Notes: generated from the letters alone by a model not told the origin. 64,000 bases of DNA from Streptomyces sp. CMB-StM0423 (GCF_002847285.1 NZ_CP025407.1:6451001-6515000), one strand, 5' to 3'; counted from the stretch's first letter, positions 1-9,795 are shown. Numbers and translations: made by a program.

Positions 1-272
1 CGGCCTCGTTCGCGGGCTTCGCGCCCGCGGACGCGCCGCGCGTGACCGTGTACTGCGCGATCCAGAACCCCACCGAGGGCAGCTACTTCGGCGGCCAGAT
101 CTGCGGCCCGGTGTACAAGAAGGTCATGGAGTTCGCGCTCAAGACGCTCCAGGTGCCGCCCACGGGGGTCGAGGCGCCGCCGATGCCGGTCACGTTCGGC
201 GCCGGCACCGACGGCACGGGCGGGGACGGCGGCGAGGGTACGGACGCCGGCGGCGTGGCCGACGGCGGATAA
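1..272 (+). CDS. ftsI: FtsI / PBP3 peptidoglycan transpeptidase, C-terminal fragment
   Basis: This is the 3' end of a gene that begins before the window; the open frame reads from base 3 to a TAA at 270-272. The visible residues (APRVTVYCAIQNPTEGSYFGG, then GPVYKKVMEFALKTLQVPPTG) match the end of class B penicillin-binding proteins, where the last helix of the transpeptidase domain is followed by a short tail. The tail here is Gly/Asp/Thr-rich. FtsI crosslinks septal peptidoglycan outside the membrane together with FtsW. Its position directly before murE is the usual dcw order. The active-site SxxK, SxN and KTG motifs lie outside the window, so the identification rests on the tail and on context. 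Confidence 0.85.
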   Translation, partial: ASFAGFAPADAPRVTVYCAIQNPTEGSYFGGQICGPVYKKVMEFALKTLQVPPTGVEAPPMPVTFGAGTDGTGGDGGEGTDAGGVADGG

Positions 273-296
273 GAACTGAAAGATCGGACCTGCGCA

Positions 297-2069
297 GTGA
301 GCACAATCACGGACGATCCGGGGAACCGCGAACCGCGCCCCCCCTGGCTTGGCAGTGCGGCAGGCGGGCCCGGTACGCTGCCCGCCGTGCCCCACCCCGA
401 TCAGTCCCACCAGGAAGCGTCGGGCGCCCCGGCGAAGCATCCGGGGGCGCCCCGCCCCGCCGAGGTCGACCCCGTACCGCTCACGGATCTGGCCGACCGG
501 CTGGGCACCGGAGTCACCGGCGAGGCCGGGGGCGTCACCGTCACCGGCATCACCCACGACTCCCGCGCCGTACGCCCCGGCGACATCTACGCCGCGCTGC
601 CCGGCGCCCGGCTGCACGGCGCCGACTTCGCCGCCCAGGCCGCCGACCTCGGCGCCGCCGCGGTGCTCACCGACCCGGCCGGCATGGAGCGGGCCGCCGG
701 CACCGGGCTGCCGGTGCTGGTCGTCGGCGACCCGCGGGGCCGGATGGGGGAGCTGGCCGCGGCGGTCTACGGCGAGCCCGGCCGGGACCTGCTCCAGCTC
801 GGGGTCACCGGCACGTCGGGCAAGACCACGACCGCGTACCTCGTCGAGGGCGGGCTGCGGGCGGCGGCCGAGAAGGACGGCGCCGGGCTCACGGGCCTCA
901 TCGGCACCGTCGAGACGCGCATCGGCGACGAGCGGCTGAAGTCGGAGCGGACCACGCCGGAGGCGACCGACCTCCAGGCGCTGTTCGCCGTCATGCGGCA
1001 GCGCGGCGTCGCGTCGGTGGCGATGGAGGTCTCCAGCCACGCGCTGGTGCTCGGCCGGGTCGACGGCGTCCTCTTCGACGTCGCCGTCTTCACCAACCTC
1101 AGCCCCGAGCACCTGGACTTCCACACCGACATGGAGGACTACTACCGGGCGAAGGCGCAGCTCTTCACCCCGGCCAGGTCCCGGGCGGGCGTCGTCAACC
1201 TCGACGACGAGTACGGGGTGCGCCTCGCCGAGGAGGCCGCGGCCCCGGAGGCCGGCGGCAGCTACCCCGTGACCACGTACTCCGCCGAGGGCCACCCGGA
1301 CGCCGACTGGCGCGCCGAGGACGTGGAGATCGGCGTGCTCGGCTCCACCTTCACCGCGGTCGGCCCCGGCGGCATCGCGGTCCCCGCCGAGGCCCCGCTG
1401 CCCGGCACGTTCAACGTCTCCAACACCCTCGCCGCCATCGCCGCGCTCGTCACCGCCGGCGTCGACCCGGCCACCGCCGCGGGCGGCGTGGCCGCCGTGC
1501 CGGGCGTGCCGGGCCGGCTGGAGCGGGTCGACGCGGGCCAGGGCTACCTCGCCGTCGTCGACTACGCGCACAAGCCCGACGCGCTGGAGTCCGTGCTCTG
1601 GGCGCTGCGCAAGGTCACCGAGAACAAGCTGCACGTCGTCGTCGGCTGCGGTGGCGACCGCGACCCGCACAAGCGCGGCCCCATGGGCGCCGCCGCCGCC
1701 CGGCTCGCCGACACCGCGGTGCTCACCTCCGACAACCCCCGCTCCGAGGACCCCCTCGCGATCCTCGCCGCGATGCTCGCGGGCGCCGCGGAAGTGCCGG
1801 TCTACGAGCGCGGCGACGTGCTGGTCGAGGCCGACCGGGCGGGCGCCATCGCCATCGCGGTGGCCCGCGCGGGCGCCGGCGACACCGTGCTGATCGCCGG
1901 CAAGGGCCACGAGCAGGGCCAGGACACGGCCGGTGTCGTACGGCCGTTCGACGACCGCGACGAGCTGCGCCGGGCGATCCGCGAACGGCCGGGTGCCGGC
2001 TCCGCGGATCCCGGCCCGGCGGACCCCGGGCGCCCAGATTCCGCCGAACCCGCCGGAGGCGTACGGTGA
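297..2069 (+). CDS. murE: UDP-MurNAc-tripeptide synthetase MurE
   Basis: MurE is the cytoplasmic ATP-dependent Mur ligase that adds diaminopimelate to UDP-MurNAc-L-Ala-D-Glu. The 590-residue product has the Mur ligase ATP loop GTSGKTTT at residues 172-179, the domain around EVSSHAL and NLSPEHLDFH, and the DNPR motif at 479-482 that contacts diaminopimelate. The GTG start at 297 gives an N-terminal extension of about 60 low-complexity residues before the conserved fold; a GTG near 388 would remove 30 of them. The gene lies 24 bases after ftsI and overlaps murF by four bases (GTGA), so translation is probably coupled. Streptomyces walls contain LL-diaminopimelate; the DNPR motif alone does not show which isomer is used. 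Confidence 0.96.
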   Translation: MSTITDDPGNREPRPPWLGSAAGGPGTLPAVPHPDQSHQEASGAPAKHPGAPRPAEVDPVPLTDLADRLGTGVTGEAGGVTVTGITHDSRAVRPGDIYAALPGARLHGADFAAQAADLGAAAVLTDPAGMERAAGTGLPVLVVGDPRGRMGELAAAVYGEPGRDLLQLGVTGTSGKTTTAYLVEGGLRAAAEKDGAGLTGLIGTVETRIGDERLKSERTTPEATDLQALFAVMRQRGVASVAMEVSSHALVLGRVDGVLFDVAVFTNLSPEHLDFHTDMEDYYRAKAQLFTPARSRAGVVNLDDEYGVRLAEEAAAPEAGGSYPVTTYSAEGHPDADWRAEDVEIGVLGSTFTAVGPGGIAVPAEAPLPGTFNVSNTLAAIAALVTAGVDPATAAGGVAAVPGVPGRLERVDAGQGYLAVVDYAHKPDALESVLWALRKVTENKLHVVVGCGGDRDPHKRGPMGAAAARLADTAVLTSDNPRSEDPLAILAAMLAGAAEVPVYERGDVLVEADRAGAIAIAVARAGAGDTVLIAGKGHEQGQDTAGVVRPFDDRDELRRAIRERPGAGSADPGPADPGRPDSAEPAGGVR

Positions 2070-3493
2070 TTCCGCTCAGCCTCGCCGAGGTCGCCGAGCT
2101 GACCGGCGGTGAGCTGCACGGCGTGTCCGACCCGCAGGCGCTGGTCACCCGCCCCGTGGTCATCGACTCGCGGCAGGCAGAACCCGGCAGCCTCTTCGCC
2201 GCGTTCACCGGCGAGCACGTCGACGGGCACGACTTCGCCGCCCTCGCCGTCGCCGCCGGCGCCACCGGCGTCCTGGGCACCCGCCCCGTCGAGGGCGTGC
2301 CGACCGTCGTGGTCCGCTCCGTGCCCCCGGCGCTCAGCGCGCTGGCCAAGCACGTCGTCGCCCGCCTCGACGAGACCCTCACCGCGCTGATCGCGCTCAC
2401 CGGCTCCTCGGGCAAGACGTCCACCAAGGACCTCCTCGCCCAACTGCTGCAGCGCCTCGGCCCGACGGTCTACACCCACGGTTCTTTCAACAACGAGATC
2501 GGCCATCCCGTCACGGCCCTCCAGGCCGCCCCCGACACCCGGTACCTGCTGCTGGAGATGGGCGCGCGCGGCCTCGGCCACATCCGCGATCTTGCGGACG
2601 TGACGCCGCCGCGCATCGGGCTCGTGCTCAACGTCGGCACCGCGCACATCGGCGAGTTCGGCGGCCGGGAGCAGATCGCCGCGGCCAAGGGCGAGCTGGT
2701 GGAGTCGCTGCCGCCGGGGGCGGACGGCGGGGTCGCGGTGCTCAACGCAGACGACCCGCTCGTGCGCGCGATGGCGTCCCGTACCCGGGCGCGCATCATC
2801 TACTACGGCGAAGCGCCCGAGGCGGACGTACGGGCCGCGGACGTCCGGCTCACCGATGACGGGCGGCCGGAATTCACCCTGCACACGCCTGCCGGCAGCG
2901 CCGGTGTGATCATGCGGCTGTACGGTGAGCACCACGTGTCGAACGCGCTTGCCGCCGCCGCCGTCGCGTACGAGCTGGGCATGGCCCCGGCGCGGATCGC
3001 CGAGGCGCTCTCCGCCGCCGAGGCCCTGTCCGGCCGGCGCATGGAGGTCAGGCGGCGGCCGGACGGCGTGACGGTCGTCAACGACGCGTACAACGCCAAC
3101 CCCGAGTCCACGCGGGCCGCGCTGCGCGCGCTCGCGGCCATGGGCCGGGGCAGCACGGTGCCGGGGGGCCGGACGTTCGCCGTGCTGGGCGCGATGGCGG
3201 AGCTGGGCGACCACGCCATGGTCGAGCACGACGGCGTGGGCCGGCTGGCCGTCCGCCTGGGCATCAGCAAGCTCGTGGCAGTGGGCCGGCAGGAGGCCGC
3301 CTGGCTGGACATGGGCGCGAAGAACGAGGGTTCGTGGGGTGAGGAGTCGGTGCACGTGTCCGACGTCGACGCGGCGGTCGACCTGATGCGCGGCGAGCTG
3401 CGGCCGGGAGATGTCGTGCTCGTCAAGGCATCCAGATCCGAGGCACTGTGGCGCGTGGCGGAAGCGCTGCTCGAGGAGGGTGCCGCCCGATGA
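2066..3493 (+). CDS. murF: UDP-MurNAc-tripeptide-D-Ala-D-Ala ligase MurF
   Basis: MurF adds D-Ala-D-Ala to complete the UDP-MurNAc-pentapeptide in the cytoplasm. The 475-residue product has the N-terminal substrate domain starting MIPLSLAEVAELTGG, the ATP loop TGSSGKTSTKD near residues 112-122, the central NVGTAHIGEFGG segment and the C-terminal NDAYNANPES motif characteristic of MurF. The GTG start is fixed by the four-base GTGA overlap with murE. The 3' end overlaps mraY as ATGA. Length and motif order are normal for the family. Confidence 0.96.
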   Translation: MIPLSLAEVAELTGGELHGVSDPQALVTRPVVIDSRQAEPGSLFAAFTGEHVDGHDFAALAVAAGATGVLGTRPVEGVPTVVVRSVPPALSALAKHVVARLDETLTALIALTGSSGKTSTKDLLAQLLQRLGPTVYTHGSFNNEIGHPVTALQAAPDTRYLLLEMGARGLGHIRDLADVTPPRIGLVLNVGTAHIGEFGGREQIAAAKGELVESLPPGADGGVAVLNADDPLVRAMASRTRARIIYYGEAPEADVRAADVRLTDDGRPEFTLHTPAGSAGVIMRLYGEHHVSNALAAAAVAYELGMAPARIAEALSAAEALSGRRMEVRRRPDGVTVVNDAYNANPESTRAALRALAAMGRGSTVPGGRTFAVLGAMAELGDHAMVEHDGVGRLAVRLGISKLVAVGRQEAAWLDMGAKNEGSWGEESVHVSDVDAAVDLMRGELRPGDVVLVKASRSEALWRVAEALLEEGAAR

Positions 3494-4560
3494 GGCAGAT
3501 CCTCTTCTCCGGGGCCCTCGGGCTCTTTCTCTCCCTCCTCGGCACTCCGCTGCTGATCAAGCTCCTGGCCCGGCGGGGCTACGGGCAGTACATCCGGGAC
3601 GACGGGCCGCAGGCGCACCACAGCAAGCGCGGCACGCCCAGCATGGGCGGCATCGCGTTCATCCTGGCCACGATCATCGCGTACGCGATCACCAAGGTCG
3701 TCACCGGCAGTTCGCCGACGTACTCCGGGCTGCTGGTGCTCTTCCTGATGGCCGGCCTGGGCCTGGTCGGCTTCCTCGACGACTACATCAAGATCATCAA
3801 GCAGCGCAGCCTGGGCCTGCGGGCGAAGGCGAAGATGCTCGGCCAGTTCATCGTCGGCATCGCCTTCGCGGTGCTGTCGCTGAACTTCGAGGACGCCCGC
3901 GAGCTGACCCCGGCGTCCACGAAGCTCTCCTTCACCCAGGACTTCGGCTGGTCGATCGGCCCGGTGCTGTTCGTCATCTGGGCGCTGTTCATGATCCTGG
4001 CGATGTCCAACGGCGTGAACCTCACCGACGGCCTGGACGGGCTGGCCACCGGCGCCTCGGTGATGGTCTTCGGCGCGTACGTCTTCATCGGCGTGTGGCA
4101 GTACCAGGAGTCGTGCATCAACGCCGACACCCTGACCAACCCGGCCGCCTGTTACGACGTACGCGACCCGCTGGACCTCGCCGTCGTCGCCGCCGCGCTG
4201 ATGGGCGCCTGCTTCGGCTTCCTGTGGTGGAACACCTCGCCCGCGAAGATCTTCATGGGCGACACCGGCTCGCTGGCCCTCGGCGGCGCGCTCGCGGGCC
4301 TGGCCATCGCCTCCCGCACCGAACTGCTCCTCGCCATCCTCGGCGGCCTGTTCGTCCTCATCACGCTCTCCGTGGTGATCCAGGTCGGGTCGTTCCGGAT
4401 GACCGGGAAACGCGTGTTCAGAATGGCGCCACTACAGCATCACTTCGAGCTGAAAGGCTGGAGCGAAGTGCTCGTGGTGGTCAGATTCTGGATCATCCAG
4501 GGCATGTGCGTGATCGTCGGCCTGGGCATCTTCTACGCCGGCTGGGCGGCCAGAAGGTGA
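3490..4560 (+). CDS. mraY: Phospho-MurNAc-pentapeptide transferase MraY
   Basis: MraY transfers phospho-MurNAc-pentapeptide to undecaprenyl phosphate at the membrane, producing lipid I. The ATG at 3490 overlaps the murF stop (ATGA) and gives 356 residues starting MRQILFSGALGLF; an open frame further upstream only adds residues that are antisense-like to MurF. About ten hydrophobic segments are visible. The signatures are DDYIK at residue 97, NLTDGLDGLA at 177, MGDTGS near 257 and HHFELKGWSE near the C-terminus, which together form the Mg2+/substrate site. Twenty-eight bases separate it from murD. Confidence 0.96.
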   Translation: MRQILFSGALGLFLSLLGTPLLIKLLARRGYGQYIRDDGPQAHHSKRGTPSMGGIAFILATIIAYAITKVVTGSSPTYSGLLVLFLMAGLGLVGFLDDYIKIIKQRSLGLRAKAKMLGQFIVGIAFAVLSLNFEDARELTPASTKLSFTQDFGWSIGPVLFVIWALFMILAMSNGVNLTDGLDGLATGASVMVFGAYVFIGVWQYQESCINADTLTNPAACYDVRDPLDLAVVAAALMGACFGFLWWNTSPAKIFMGDTGSLALGGALAGLAIASRTELLLAILGGLFVLITLSVVIQVGSFRMTGKRVFRMAPLQHHFELKGWSEVLVVVRFWIIQGMCVIVGLGIFYAGWAARR

Positions 4561-4588
4561 GCGTCCTGGGCCCGGACGGGGAGCCGGC

Positions 4589-6031
4589 ATGAGCGAGTTC
4601 GAGTTCGAGGGCCGGCGCGTGACCGTCGCGGGGCTCGGGGTCAGCGGCGGCCCCGCCGCCCGCGCGCTGCACCGGCTCGGCGCGGAGGTCACCGTCGTCG
4701 ACGGCGCGGACCACGACCGGGCCCGGGCGCAGGCCGCGGAGCTGGCGCCGCTCGGCGTGACCGTACGCCTTGGCGACGGCGACACCCTGCCCGAGGGCAC
4801 GGAACTGGTCGTCACCACGCCCGGATGGAAGCCCTCCGCCCCGCTGTTCGCCGCCGCCGAGGCGGCCGGGGTGCCGGTCTGGGGCGACGTGGAGCTGGCC
4901 TGGCGGCTGCGCGGCACCTCGCCCGGGGGCCGGCCGCCCGCCGACTGGCTGGCCATCACCGGCACCAACGGCAAGACCACCGCGGTGAAGATGCTCGCCG
5001 CCATGCTCGCCGCCGCCGGGCTGCGCACCGCCGCCGTCGGCAACATCGGCGTCCCGCTCGTCGACGTCGTCACCGGCCACGGCCCGTACGCGGACCTCGA
5101 CGTGCTCGCCGTCGAGCTGTCCAGCTACCAGCTCCACTGGGCCACGTCCGTACGTGCCCACTCCGCCGCCGTCCTCAACCTCGCGCCCGACCACCTCGAC
5201 TGGCACGGCTCCATGGAGGCGTACGCCGCCGACAAGGGCCGCATCTACGAGGGCAACAGGGTGGCGTGCGTCTACAACGCCGCCGACCCGGTCACCGAGG
5301 AACTGGTGCGCAAGGCCGACGTCGAGGAGGGCTGCCGCGCGGTCGGGTTCACCCTCGGCGCGCCCGCCCCCGGGCAGCTCGGCGTGGTCGACGGGCTGCT
5401 GGTGGACCGGGCGTTCGTGCCGGACCCGCAGCGCACCGCGCAGGAGCTGGCCGCCGTCGCCGACGTCCAGCCGCCCGCCCCGCACAACGTCGCCAACGCC
5501 CTTGCCGCTGCGGCCCTCGCGCGCGCGTACGGCGTCGAGCCCGCGGCCGTACGCGAGGGGCTGCGCGCCTTCCGCCCCGAGCCGCACCGCATCGAGCGCG
5601 TCGCCGAGATCGGCGGCGTGACGTACGTGGACGACTCCAAGGCCACCAACACCCACGCCACCGAAGCCTCGCTGGCCGCGTACGACGGCATCGTCTGGAT
5701 CGCCGGCGGGCTGGCCAAGGGCGCCACCTTCGACGACCTCGTCGCGGGCGCGGCGAAGCGGCTGCGCGGGGCCGTGCTGCTGGGCCGGGACCGGGCGCTG
5801 ATCGCCGAGGCGCTGGCCCGGCAGGCGCCGGACGTGCCGGTGGTGGACATCGCGCGGACGGACTCCGGCGCGATGGCGGCGGCCGTCGCCGAGGCGGCGC
5901 GGCTGGCCCGCGAGGGCGACACGGTGCTGCTGGCGCCTGCCTGCGCGTCGATGGACATGTTCACGAACTACAACGTGCGCGGCGAGGTCTACACCGCCGC
6001 CGTGCACGAACTCGCCGCCGGCGGGGCCTAG
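4589..6031 (+). CDS. murD: UDP-MurNAc-L-Ala D-glutamate ligase MurD
   Basis: MurD adds D-Glu to UDP-MurNAc-L-Ala in the cytoplasm. The 480-residue product begins with a Rossmann-like UDP-binding domain (VTVAGLGVSGGPAARALH). It carries the ATP loop GTNGKTT at 125-131, the central NLAPDHLDWH motif and the C-terminal DDSKATN and LLAPACASMDMF motifs seen in MurD. The ATG is preceded by GGGGAG at a normal distance. A 274-base gap to ftsW follows, the longest inside this part of the cluster. Confidence 0.95.
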   Translation: MSEFEFEGRRVTVAGLGVSGGPAARALHRLGAEVTVVDGADHDRARAQAAELAPLGVTVRLGDGDTLPEGTELVVTTPGWKPSAPLFAAAEAAGVPVWGDVELAWRLRGTSPGGRPPADWLAITGTNGKTTAVKMLAAMLAAAGLRTAAVGNIGVPLVDVVTGHGPYADLDVLAVELSSYQLHWATSVRAHSAAVLNLAPDHLDWHGSMEAYAADKGRIYEGNRVACVYNAADPVTEELVRKADVEEGCRAVGFTLGAPAPGQLGVVDGLLVDRAFVPDPQRTAQELAAVADVQPPAPHNVANALAAAALARAYGVEPAAVREGLRAFRPEPHRIERVAEIGGVTYVDDSKATNTHATEASLAAYDGIVWIAGGLAKGATFDDLVAGAAKRLRGAVLLGRDRALIAEALARQAPDVPVVDIARTDSGAMAAAVAEAARLAREGDTVLLAPACASMDMFTNYNVRGEVYTAAVHELAAGGA

Positions 6032-6305
6032 GGGCCCCGGCCGCGCGGCGGGCGTGCATGCCGGACTCCGCGACTGCGCGCCGCGCGCGTGCGCGATCCC
6101 GCGTCCGGCGCACCTGCTTTCGACCGGAGGACGGCGCGCCGCGCGCGGCCGTACCCCGGCCGCGGACGTGAGATCGACGACAGATTCCGGGGCCCGGACG
6201 CCCCGAAGGGAACCGCGCACCGTCGCGTCGTGGCCCCGGGCGGGGCGTCGGCGTGGCAACCTCGTTGCCCATGGGCGGAGTGCGGTGCCAGCGAGGAGAC
6301 GGCGG

Positions 6306-7703
6306 ATGAGCAGAGCGGACCAGGAGCGGCGCGCGCGGCGGCCCGCTGCCGCGCGCGGCGCGGCGTCGAAGACCCCGCCCCGGCCCGCCCGCGGCGGGAC
6401 GCGTTCCGTCCCCGCCGCCCGCCCGGCCCGCCGTGGGGGCGCGGGGCCCGATGGCCTGCGCCGGCTCGCGCGCCGCGTACGCCGGGCCTGGGACCGGCCG
6501 CTCACCGCGTACTACCTGCTGCTCGGCGGCAGTCTGCTGATCACCGTGCTGGGCCTGGTGATGGTCTTCTCCGCCTCCCAGATCGAGGCGCTCAACAGCG
6601 GCCTCGCGTCCACGTACTACTTCCGCAAGCAGCTCGTCGCCGCCGCCCTCGGCACCATCCTGCTGCTCGTCGCGGCCCGCATCCCGATCCGGCTGCACCG
6701 CGCGCTGGCGTACCCGATCCTGGCGATGTCGCTGTTCCTCATGGCCCTGGTGCAGGTGCCGGGGATAGGGCAGTCGGTCAACGGCAACACCAACTGGCTG
6801 AACTTCGGCGGCCCGTTCCAGCTCCAGCCCAGCGAGTTCGGCAAGCTGGCGCTGGTGATGTGGGGCGCCGACCTGCTGGCGCGTAAACAGGACAAGAAGC
6901 TGCTCACCCAGTGGAAGCACATGCTGGTGCCGCTGGTGCCCGTCGCGCTGCTGCTGCTCGGCCTCATCATGCTCGGCGGCGACATGGGCACCGCGATGAT
7001 CCTGGGCGCGATCCTGCTGGGCCTGCTGTGGGTGGCCGGCGCCCCGACCCGGCTGTTCGGCACCGTCATCGCGGTCGGCGCGACGCTGACCGTCGTGCTG
7101 TTCACCTCCAGCCCGCACCGGATGGACCGGCTGCGCTGCATCGGCGCCACCGAGCCGGGCCCCGGAGACGTCTGCTGGCAGGGCCTGCACGGCATCTATG
7201 CCCTGGCGTCCGGCGGCTGGTTCGGCTCGGGACTCGGCGCGAGTATGGAAAAATGGGGCGAACTCCCGGAACCGCACACCGACTTCATCTTCGCCGTGAC
7301 CGGGGAGGAACTCGGCCTGGCGGGGACGCTGTCGGTGCTGGCACTCTTCGCGGCCCTAGGCTATGCGGGTATCCGCGTGGCCGGACGTACGGAGGACGCC
7401 TTCGTAAGGTATGCCGCGGGGGGCGTGACCGCCTGGATCATGGCGCAGGTCGTGATCAACATCGGTGCGGTCCTGGGGTTGCTGCCGATCGCCGGCGTCC
7501 CGCTCCCGCTGTTCTCCTACGGAGGCTCCGCCCTGCTGCCGGCGATGTTCGCCGTGGGGTTGCTGATCGCGTTCGCGCGCGAGGAACCGGCGGCACGGGC
7601 GGCGCTGGCCATGCGGCCCGCGGGGGTGCTGCAGTCTGCTAGAAGAGTGCTCGCCGGAAAAAGGCCGGAGAGCACGGCCAGGAGAGCCAGGAATACAAGG
7701 TGA
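6306..7703 (+). CDS. ftsW: Lipid II polymerase FtsW (SEDS family)
   Basis: FtsW is the septal SEDS-family glycan polymerase that works with FtsI. I placed the start at ATG 6306 (MSRADQERRAR), which has GAGGAGA a few bases upstream; the frame is open further upstream but the added 84 residues are Arg-rich and have no ribosome-binding site. The 465-residue product has an Arg/Ala-rich cytoplasmic tail of about 70 residues followed by roughly ten membrane segments. FtsW signatures include NWLNFGGPFQLQPSEFGKLA, the GGDMGTA segment, EKWGELPEPHTDFIFAVTGEELG and the C-terminal LPLFSYGGSALL. It is followed by murG 43 bases on. Confidence 0.94.
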   Translation: MSRADQERRARRPAAARGAASKTPPRPARGGTRSVPAARPARRGGAGPDGLRRLARRVRRAWDRPLTAYYLLLGGSLLITVLGLVMVFSASQIEALNSGLASTYYFRKQLVAAALGTILLLVAARIPIRLHRALAYPILAMSLFLMALVQVPGIGQSVNGNTNWLNFGGPFQLQPSEFGKLALVMWGADLLARKQDKKLLTQWKHMLVPLVPVALLLLGLIMLGGDMGTAMILGAILLGLLWVAGAPTRLFGTVIAVGATLTVVLFTSSPHRMDRLRCIGATEPGPGDVCWQGLHGIYALASGGWFGSGLGASMEKWGELPEPHTDFIFAVTGEELGLAGTLSVLALFAALGYAGIRVAGRTEDAFVRYAAGGVTAWIMAQVVINIGAVLGLLPIAGVPLPLFSYGGSALLPAMFAVGLLIAFAREEPAARAALAMRPAGVLQSARRVLAGKRPESTARRARNTR

Positions 7704-7746
7704 CGGACCGCCGGCGGGCGGCCGTCGCGGAGAGCGGTGAAATTCG

Positions 7747-8841
7747 GTGCATGTCGTACTCGCCGGTGGGGGGACCGCCGGCCACATCGAGCCCGCGCTC
7801 GCCCTCGCCGACGCCCTGCGCAGGCGGGACCCGACGGTGGGCATCACGGCGCTCGGTACCGAGCGCGGGCTCGAGACCAGGCTGGTCCCTGAGCGCGGCT
7901 ACGAACTGGCGCTGATCCCCGCGGTCCCCCTGCCGCGCAAGCCCACGCCGGAGCTGATCACCGTCCCCGGACGGCTGCGCGGGACCATCAGGGCCGCCGA
8001 GGAGGTGCTGGAGCGCACGAAGGCCGACTGCGTCGTCGGCTTCGGCGGCTATGTCGCCCTGCCCGGCTATCTGGCGGCCAAGCGCCGCGGCGTGCCGATC
8101 GTGGTGCACGAGGCCAACGCCCGCCCCGGGCTTGCCAACAAGATCGGCTCGCGCTACACGAAGCTCGTCGCGGTCTCCACACCCGACAGCAAACTGCGGC
8201 ACGCGAACTACATCGGCATCCCGCTGCGCCGCTCCATCGCCACCCTGGACCGCGGCGCGAGGCGCGCCGAGGGCTGCGCCGCGTTCGGGCTCAACCCCAA
8301 CCTGCCGACGCTGCTGGTCTCCGGCGGCTCGCAGGGCGCCCGGCGGCTGAACGAGGTCGTCGAATCGGTGGCGCCGTACCTCCAGCGCTCCGGCGTGCAG
8401 ATCCTGCACGTCGTCGGGCCGAAGAACGAGCTGCCGCAGGTCGACAATATGCCCGGCATGCCGCCGTACATTCCCGTGCCCTACGTGGACCGGATGGATC
8501 TCGCCTACGCCGCCGCCGACATGATGCTCTGCCGCGCCGGCGCGATGACGGTCGCCGAGCTGTCCGCGGTCGGGCTCCCGGCCGCGTACGTCCCGCTGCC
8601 CATCGGCAACGGCGAGCAGCGGCTCAACGCGCAGCCGGTGGTCAAGGCCGGCGGCGGACTGCTGGTCGACGACGCGGAGCTGACGGCGGATTGGGTGCGC
8701 CAGGAGGTGCTGCCCGTACTCACCAACCGCCAGCGGCTGCACGAGATGTCCTGGGCCGCCGCGGAGTTCGGCCGGAGGGATGCCGACGAACTCCTCGTCG
8801 GCATGGTGTACCAGGCTGTGGACGGCCGGCGGGGATCATAG
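7747..8841 (+). CDS. murG: Lipid II synthase MurG
   Basis: MurG is the membrane-associated GT28 glycosyltransferase that adds GlcNAc to lipid I. The GTG at 7747 gives 364 residues starting with the glycine-rich VHVVLAGGGTAGHIEPA loop right at the N-terminus, as in all MurG proteins. The C-terminal donor site is seen as VSGGSQGA near residue 195, then MMLCRAGAMTVAEL and GNGEQRLNA. MurC, which sits after murG in many bacteria, is absent here, as is common in Streptomyces where it lies elsewhere. ftsQ follows after about 40 bases. Confidence 0.96.
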   Translation: MHVVLAGGGTAGHIEPALALADALRRRDPTVGITALGTERGLETRLVPERGYELALIPAVPLPRKPTPELITVPGRLRGTIRAAEEVLERTKADCVVGFGGYVALPGYLAAKRRGVPIVVHEANARPGLANKIGSRYTKLVAVSTPDSKLRHANYIGIPLRRSIATLDRGARRAEGCAAFGLNPNLPTLLVSGGSQGARRLNEVVESVAPYLQRSGVQILHVVGPKNELPQVDNMPGMPPYIPVPYVDRMDLAYAAADMMLCRAGAMTVAELSAVGLPAAYVPLPIGNGEQRLNAQPVVKAGGGLLVDDAELTADWVRQEVLPVLTNRQRLHEMSWAAAEFGRRDADELLVGMVYQAVDGRRGS

Positions 8842-8881
8842 GGCGCGGCGATCTCACCACACCAGTCAAGGGGGTACGGGG

Positions 8882-9706
8882 ATGGCCGGAGCGGTCCGCG
8901 AGAAGGCGGTGGCCGGCCGCGAGGAACGCGGCGGCGGTGCCGGGTCGAGCGGCCCGCCCGCCGCCCGGCGGCCGGCCGGCCGCCGCGGCCGGCGGCTGCG
9001 GCTGCCGGGCCGTCGGGTGCTGATCGCCCTGCTGTTGGCGGTGATCGTGCTCGGCGGGTTCGCCGGCTGGGTCCTGTACGGCTCGAACTGGCTGCGGGTG
9101 GAGCAGGTCACGGTCTCCGGCACCGACGTGCTCAGCGCCGACGAGGTGCTGGACGCGGCCCGGATCTCCGAGGACGTGCCGATGGCCACCGTCGACACGG
9201 ACGCGGTCGAGGCCCGGCTGGCGGCGGAGTTGCCGCGTATCGGTGCCGTGGACGTCGACCGCGTCTGGCCGCACCGGGTCGCGGTGAAGGTCACCGAGCG
9301 GCAGCCGGCGGTGCTGTTGCGCAAGGAGGAGTCTTTCGTGGAAGTCGACGACGAGGGTGTGCGGTTCGCCACTGTGCGTACGGCGCCCGAGAACGTGCCG
9401 ATAGTGGAGATGCAGGTGGCGGACTCACCGAGCCTCGACCGCTTCGGCAGGCAGCGGCTGCGCGAGAGCGCGGTACGGGTCGCGGGTGCGCTCTCCGAGA
9501 GCGTGCGCCGTGACACCCGTACTATCCTTGTGCGTTCATATGACTCCGTCACGCTCGAGCTGTCCGGAGGCCGCACCGTGCTGTGGGGCAGCGCGGAGCG
9601 CGGCGCGGCGAAGTCGAAGGCGCTCGCGGCGGTCATGAATGCGGAGCGCGATGCGCGGTACTTCGACGTCAGCGTTCCCAGCGCCCCGGCGGCGTCGTCG
9701 AGTTGA
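8882..9706 (+). CDS. ftsQ: Cell division protein FtsQ
   Basis: FtsQ is a bitopic divisome protein that connects early and late division proteins through the FtsQ-FtsL-FtsB complex. The ATG at 8882 gives 274 residues; an earlier start would overlap murG and lacks support. The layout is an Arg/Gly-rich cytoplasmic tail of about 40 residues, one membrane helix (VLIALLLAVIVLGGFAGWVL), then the extracytoplasmic POTRA domain (WLRVEQVTVSGTDVLSADEV) and the beta domain with FVEVDDEGVRF. It is the last gene before the ftsZ promoter region, and its stop lies 240 bases from the ftsZ start. Confidence 0.92.
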   Translation: MAGAVREKAVAGREERGGGAGSSGPPAARRPAGRRGRRLRLPGRRVLIALLLAVIVLGGFAGWVLYGSNWLRVEQVTVSGTDVLSADEVLDAARISEDVPMATVDTDAVEARLAAELPRIGAVDVDRVWPHRVAVKVTERQPAVLLRKEESFVEVDDEGVRFATVRTAPENVPIVEMQVADSPSLDRFGRQRLRESAVRVAGALSESVRRDTRTILVRSYDSVTLELSGGRTVLWGSAERGAAKSKALAAVMNAERDARYFDVSVPSAPAASSS

Positions 9707-9795
9707 CGCACATATGCGCAGTTCAGACCCCCGTGAGGGGTCGCAACGCCTGATCACATAGGGTGAAAAGAAAAACGGGAGGTTCGGCGTGTTCG

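Noticed and set aside
3448..3489. Upstream extension of mraY
   Set aside because: It adds residues with no family match; the ATGA overlap at 3490 is the natural start.
6054..6305. 84-codon upstream extension of ftsW
   Set aside because: Arg/Ala-rich, no ribosome-binding site, and the ATG at 6306 has a strong one.
8841..8882. Apparent loss of murC from the murG-ftsQ position
   Set aside because: Absence of murC here is usual in Streptomyces, where it lies elsewhere; there is no remnant.
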